Origin: an uncultured Selenomonas sp. | GTDB lineage: Bacteria > Bacillota > Negativicutes > Selenomonadales > Selenomonadaceae | Length of the DNA stretch: 11,154 nt | NCBI GenBank assembly: GCA_945494195.1 | Contig: CALYVJ010000030.1 | Span: forward strand, 1 to 11,154 | Reading direction: 5' to 3' | Shown: positions 8,088 through 11,154 of the stretch, piece after piece | How positions within the stretch are numbered: the stretch's first letter is position 1 | How the letters are laid out: each line of letters starts with the position of its first letter | Notes under the pieces: generated by a model | Seen by the model: only the letters and a program-made list of their open reading frames with translations | Database searches by the model: none | What the model was told of the DNA's origin: nothing | Program-made: the position numbers and the translations under genes

Positions 8088-11000
8088 GTCTTTTTTTCCT
8101 TTTTTTGATAAAACCACAAAAAAATTATAGGAATGACGATGAGCGTAAACACCGTAGAGGTCAAAAGACCGCCGATGATAACCCAAGCCATGGACACGCG
8201 TGTCTCCGAACCTGCGGTCATAGCCAATGCTGTCGGCAGCATGCCAACCATCATCGTGATGGTGGTCATAAAGATTGGCTTGAGCCTTACCCGCCCAGCC
8301 TCAATAATGGCCTCCCGTGCAGTTTTCCCGCGATCCATCAAAGTCAAGGTGTAATCAATCAGCAAGGTACCGTTCTTAGCCACGATACCGTCCATGACCA
8401 AAATACCTATCATCGAATAGAGATTCAAGGTGTTATGGGTAAGGAACAATAATAGAATCGAGCCGATGATGCCCAGCGGCAGGGAAAACATGCGGATAAA
8501 CGGCGTAATGATTGACTCGTAGAGTACCGCCAGCAGCATATAGATGAGCACTAATGCCAGAAAAAGCGCGCTCAACAGGTCTGAAAAGGTATCGTTCATC
8601 CGGGTTGCCTGTCCTTTGAACTGGTAGGTAACCGTATCCCCCAAGCTGGCCTTCTTCATGGCTTTTTTCACATCATTCATCACGTCGCCAATGGGACGGC
8701 CGCTAATGTTGGCGCCGACGGCAATAGCCCGCTGTTTATCCACCCGGCGTATAGATACCGGGCCGCGGCCATTCTTGATTTCAGCCACATCCCCAAGATA
8801 AATGAGCTTACCACCGGCAGAAATCGGCACATGGGCGACATCCGACGGCTTGTAGCCATCGGCTCCCTTGAAACGGACTTTGATATTGGTATCCAGGCCG
8901 CTGTTGGCTGCATCATTTTTCAATTCTCCAGCCGACAAACCAGAAATAGCCGAAGCAAAGGCCGTATCGACATCAGCCAGGGAAGTACCATAAGTCTTTA
9001 ATTTCTGCCGGTCAACGGTCAATTGCAGCTCCGGCATACCTTCCGTATAAGAACTGTTGATATCCGTAACCCCTTTGACATCGGCTTTCAAGATATCCAT
9101 GACGCGCTCGGCAGCCGCATTAAGTTCCTCCGTATTATTACCGCGGAGCTCAATCTGCAAGGCGCCACCGCCATTCCGGGCTCCGCCGCCTCCCGAGATA
9201 CCGGCTACATTGCTCTGGGTCTCCGCTACGCGGATGTCCGCATCCTTGATATCATTGGCAAAGCGGCGGACTTCGTTGGCCACATCCCATACGGAGCGAG
9301 ACCGGTCTTTGCGGTCATAAAGCTGGACTTTGATGCGGCCTTCGTAGGCGGTAGAGCCGCCTGCATGAGTCATGTAGTTCTTGACCTCCGGGATTTGGGC
9401 CAGTTTCCCCTCCAGTTTCTTGGCGATGCGGTTGGTCTCCTCCGCCGAAGAACCAATCTGCCCCTGGATGTTGATGGTAAAACTCGATTCATCTGTCTGC
9501 GGCATGTACTCAGACCCTACCCACCCCAGCGGAACCATCGAAACCACGCCGATAAAGGTCACCGTAATGATGCCGATCAATTTCTTCTGATGACCAAGAC
9601 TCCAGCGCAGGATTTTCTCATAATATTCCACTGCATTGTTTTCCATCCGGTCCATATAGGCCCAAAGCTTCGTCTTTTGCGGATGGTAGCCGTGCCTGTA
9701 AAGCCTTGATGCCAGCATCGGCGTCAAAGTAAACGAAACAAACAGCGAGAAAAATCCAGCAAAGACAATGGTCAGGCCAAACTGACGGAAATATTGACCG
9801 GTCATGCCTTCCATGAAGGCGATTGGTATGAAAACCGCAGCATCGCAGAGCGTTATGGCGATTGCCGCCATACCGATTTCATTTCGTCCCTTTTCCGCCG
9901 CCAGTTTCGGCTCCTCCCCCATCTTCAAATGGCGGGTGATATTTTCGAGCACGACGATGGAGTCATCCACCAGGATACCAACGCAAAGGGTCATTCCCAT
10001 CAAGGACATCATATTGAAGGTAAAGCCGGCAATATACATAACAAAGAACGTGGCAATCAGCGAAGTCGGGATTGCCACCATAACAGCCGCCGTAGAGCGC
10101 CAGCCGCGCAAAAACAAGAACAGGACCAAGCCTGTAGTGATAAGCCCTTCAATCAAAGTACCCAACGTATTGTGAAGGGAATCTTGCACATAGTCCGCAT
10201 CGTTGGAGACCACCACAAACTGATAGTCCGGATAATTCTTCCGCAGCTTTTCCACTGCCTTCAGGATGTTGCCCGCCGTCTCCACCACATTGGCATCGCT
10301 GTTTTTGTACACCAATACATTGATGGCATCCTGCCCGTTGAGGCGGCCATAGCGAGCAATGCGGGCATCCTGTTCCCGGACAGTTGCCACAGCCGTCAGC
10401 GGAATCATCTTCCCCTCGGTGTTCTGTACCTGCACCTTTTCGATATCCTTAGCTGTCTTGTATTGCGCGATAACCCGGACATCCGATTTTGTTGTCTCCG
10501 TGTAGACAGAGCCCGATGGCAACAGCTGATTCTCATTGCGGATTGCGGAGCTTATCTTGCTCAGTGTCAGTTTATAGGCCGCCATCTTGTCGCGGTCGAC
10601 TTCCACCGCCACTTCTTTATCCCGGCCGCCGTGAAGCTCGATTTCCGAAACACCACCTGCCTGCTGCAAAACCTCCTGAAAGGTATTATCCGTCATGGCA
10701 TAGGTGTCCGCCAGGCTGTGCTGGCTGATGACCGCCAATTCCACAATCGGCTTGGCGTTGATATCGCGTTTGATGACAACCGGCGAATCCGCCTCATCGG
10801 GCAATTTATTTTTGATGGCCTCGACTTTCTTGGTCGCATCAATCGCCGCCGTATCAGCGTTCGCATCAAAATTCAATTCCAGCATGATACGGGCCCGCTC
10901 ATAGCTGGCCGTCGAAGTGATCTTCTTAACATTTGACACCGAAGAAAGGGCATCTTCCACCGGTTTTACCACTTCCTGTTCGACAGAATCGGCACTAGCT

Positions 11001-11154
11001 CCCGGATATTTTACCGATACCGTGACATACGGCGTGTTGAGCGCTGGCAGCAATTCAACGCCGATACGATAATAGCTGAACAGCCCCAGCACCACGAAAA
11101 ACATGACAATCATCGAAATGCCGACGGGCCGGTTAATCGAAAAACGTGTCAGAT
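8060..11154 (-). CDS. RND-superfamily (HAE1/AcrB-like) inner-membrane efflux pump, 5' end cut by the window
   Basis: The reading frame is open to the right edge. Codons beyond the internal ATG at 11113 read LTRFSINRPVGIS, the usual N-terminal lead-in of this family, so the true start lies a few codons outside the window. About 1030 residues are visible, the usual family length. The order is TM1, the first periplasmic porter loop (ELLPALNTPYVTVSVKYPGAS), TM2-6, a second periplasmic loop, then TM8-12. Proton-relay residues are present: the Asp pair in TM4 (VGILVDDSIVVLEN, residues 383-384 counted from 11113) and the TM10 lysine in VAKNGTLLIDY (residue 913). Such pumps assemble as trimers with a membrane-fusion protein and an outer-membrane channel and export drugs or other amphiphiles by proton antiport; those partners would lie outside the window. 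The second loop has a Gly-rich stretch (SGGGGARNGGG). Substrates cannot be inferred. Confidence 0.96.
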   Translation of the reverse strand, partial: LTRFSINRPVGISMIVMFFVVLGLFSYYRIGVELLPALNTPYVTVSVKYPGASADSVEQEVVKPVEDALSSVSNVKKITSTASYERARIMLELNFDANADTAAIDATKKVEAIKNKLPDEADSPVVIKRDINAKPIVELAVISQHSLADTYAMTDNTFQEVLQQAGGVSEIELHGGRDKEVAVEVDRDKMAAYKLTLSKISSAIRNENQLLPSGSVYTETTKSDVRVIAQYKTAKDIEKVQVQNTEGKMIPLTAVATVREQDARIARYGRLNGQDAINVLVYKNSDANVVETAGNILKAVEKLRKNYPDYQFVVVSNDADYVQDSLHNTLGTLIEGLITTGLVLFLFLRGWRSTAAVMVAIPTSLIATFFVMYIAGFTFNMMSLMGMTLCVGILVDDSIVVLENITRHLKMGEEPKLAAEKGRNEIGMAAIAITLCDAAVFIPIAFMEGMTGQYFRQFGLTIVFAGFFSLFVSFTLTPMLASRLYRHGYHPQKTKLWAYMDRMENNAVEYYEKILRWSLGHQKKLIGIITVTFIGVVSMVPLGWVGSEYMPQTDESSFTINIQGQIGSSAEETNRIAKKLEGKLAQIPEVKNYMTHAGGSTAYEGRIKVQLYDRKDRSRSVWDVANEVRRFANDIKDADIRVAETQSNVAGISGGGGARNGGGALQIELRGNNTEELNAAAERVMDILKADVKGVTDINSSYTEGMPELQLTVDRQKLKTYGTSLADVDTAFASAISGLSAGELKNDAANSGLDTNIKVRFKGADGYKPSDVAHVPISAGGKLIYLGDVAEIKNGRGPVSIRRVDKQRAIAVGANISGRPIGDVMNDVKKAMKKASLGDTVTYQFKGQATRMNDTFSDLLSALFLALVLIYMLLAVLYESIITPFIRMFSLPLGIIGSILLLFLTHNTLNLYSMIGILVMDGIVAKNGTLLIDYTLTLMDRGKTAREAIIEAGRVRLKPIFMTTITMMVGMLPTALAMTAGSETRVSMAWVIIGGLLTSTVFTLIVIPIIFLWFYQKKEKKTCVNPKTAL

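Noticed and set aside
9794..10936. A 380-codon plus-strand open frame (and a 228-codon one at 9023-9709) antisense to the RND pump
   Set aside because: Both are shadows of a strongly supported pump gene, with no RBS and His/Arg-rich translations lacking family features.

Overview
The window most likely comes from an anaerobic, outer-membrane-bearing Firmicute of the Negativicutes (Selenomonas/Mitsuokella-like). This is an inference. It rests on three things: a full-length pyruvate:ferredoxin oxidoreductase (an anaerobe's enzyme), an HAE1-type RND pump that needs a periplasm and outer membrane, and Firmicute-style AGGAGG ribosome binding sites with sigma-A-like promoters. All genes run leftward (minus strand) except one small gene at 7631-7912.

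Left part (1-2250): an accessory-looking pair, a small serine recombinase (1559-2155) followed by an AlbA_2/Schlafen-like ATPase-fold protein with a C-terminal winged-helix-like tail (33-1484). Each has its own plausible promoter and a strong RBS. Hand-counted 60-base lines in the ATPase gene give roughly 40-50% G+C, against roughly 52-62% in lines of the neighbouring nifJ gene, so this pair may have been acquired.

Middle (2250-6070): nifJ, the 1174-residue pyruvate:ferredoxin oxidoreductase. It is a single transcription unit with a good promoter at 5972-6000, a leader of about 130 nt that contains a dyad, and a strong terminator at 2248-2286. It converts pyruvate and CoA to acetyl-CoA, CO2 and reduced ferredoxin. 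All 12 cluster-ligating cysteines and the main catalytic residues are visible.

Right-middle (6026-8046): an APC-family amino acid permease starting at a GTG (6070-7446), with its own extended -10 promoter and terminator. Divergent from it is an unrecognised 93-residue protein (7631-7912). That gene meets a tRNA-Pro(CGG) gene (7970-8046, minus) at a shared bidirectional terminator.

Right end (8060-11154): an RND-superfamily (HAE1) inner-membrane pump, complete at its C-terminus, with its first few codons beyond the right edge. The promoter of tRNA-Pro appears to lie in the last codons of this gene.

Most of the window is ordinary core metabolism and transport. The points worth a second look are the recombinase/AlbA_2-ATPase pair, the palindrome on the recombinase promoter, the nifJ leader, the small orphan protein, and the tRNA promoter nested in the pump gene. 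I found no clear evidence of a wholly new system, and no CRISPR array, insertion sequence or rRNA.
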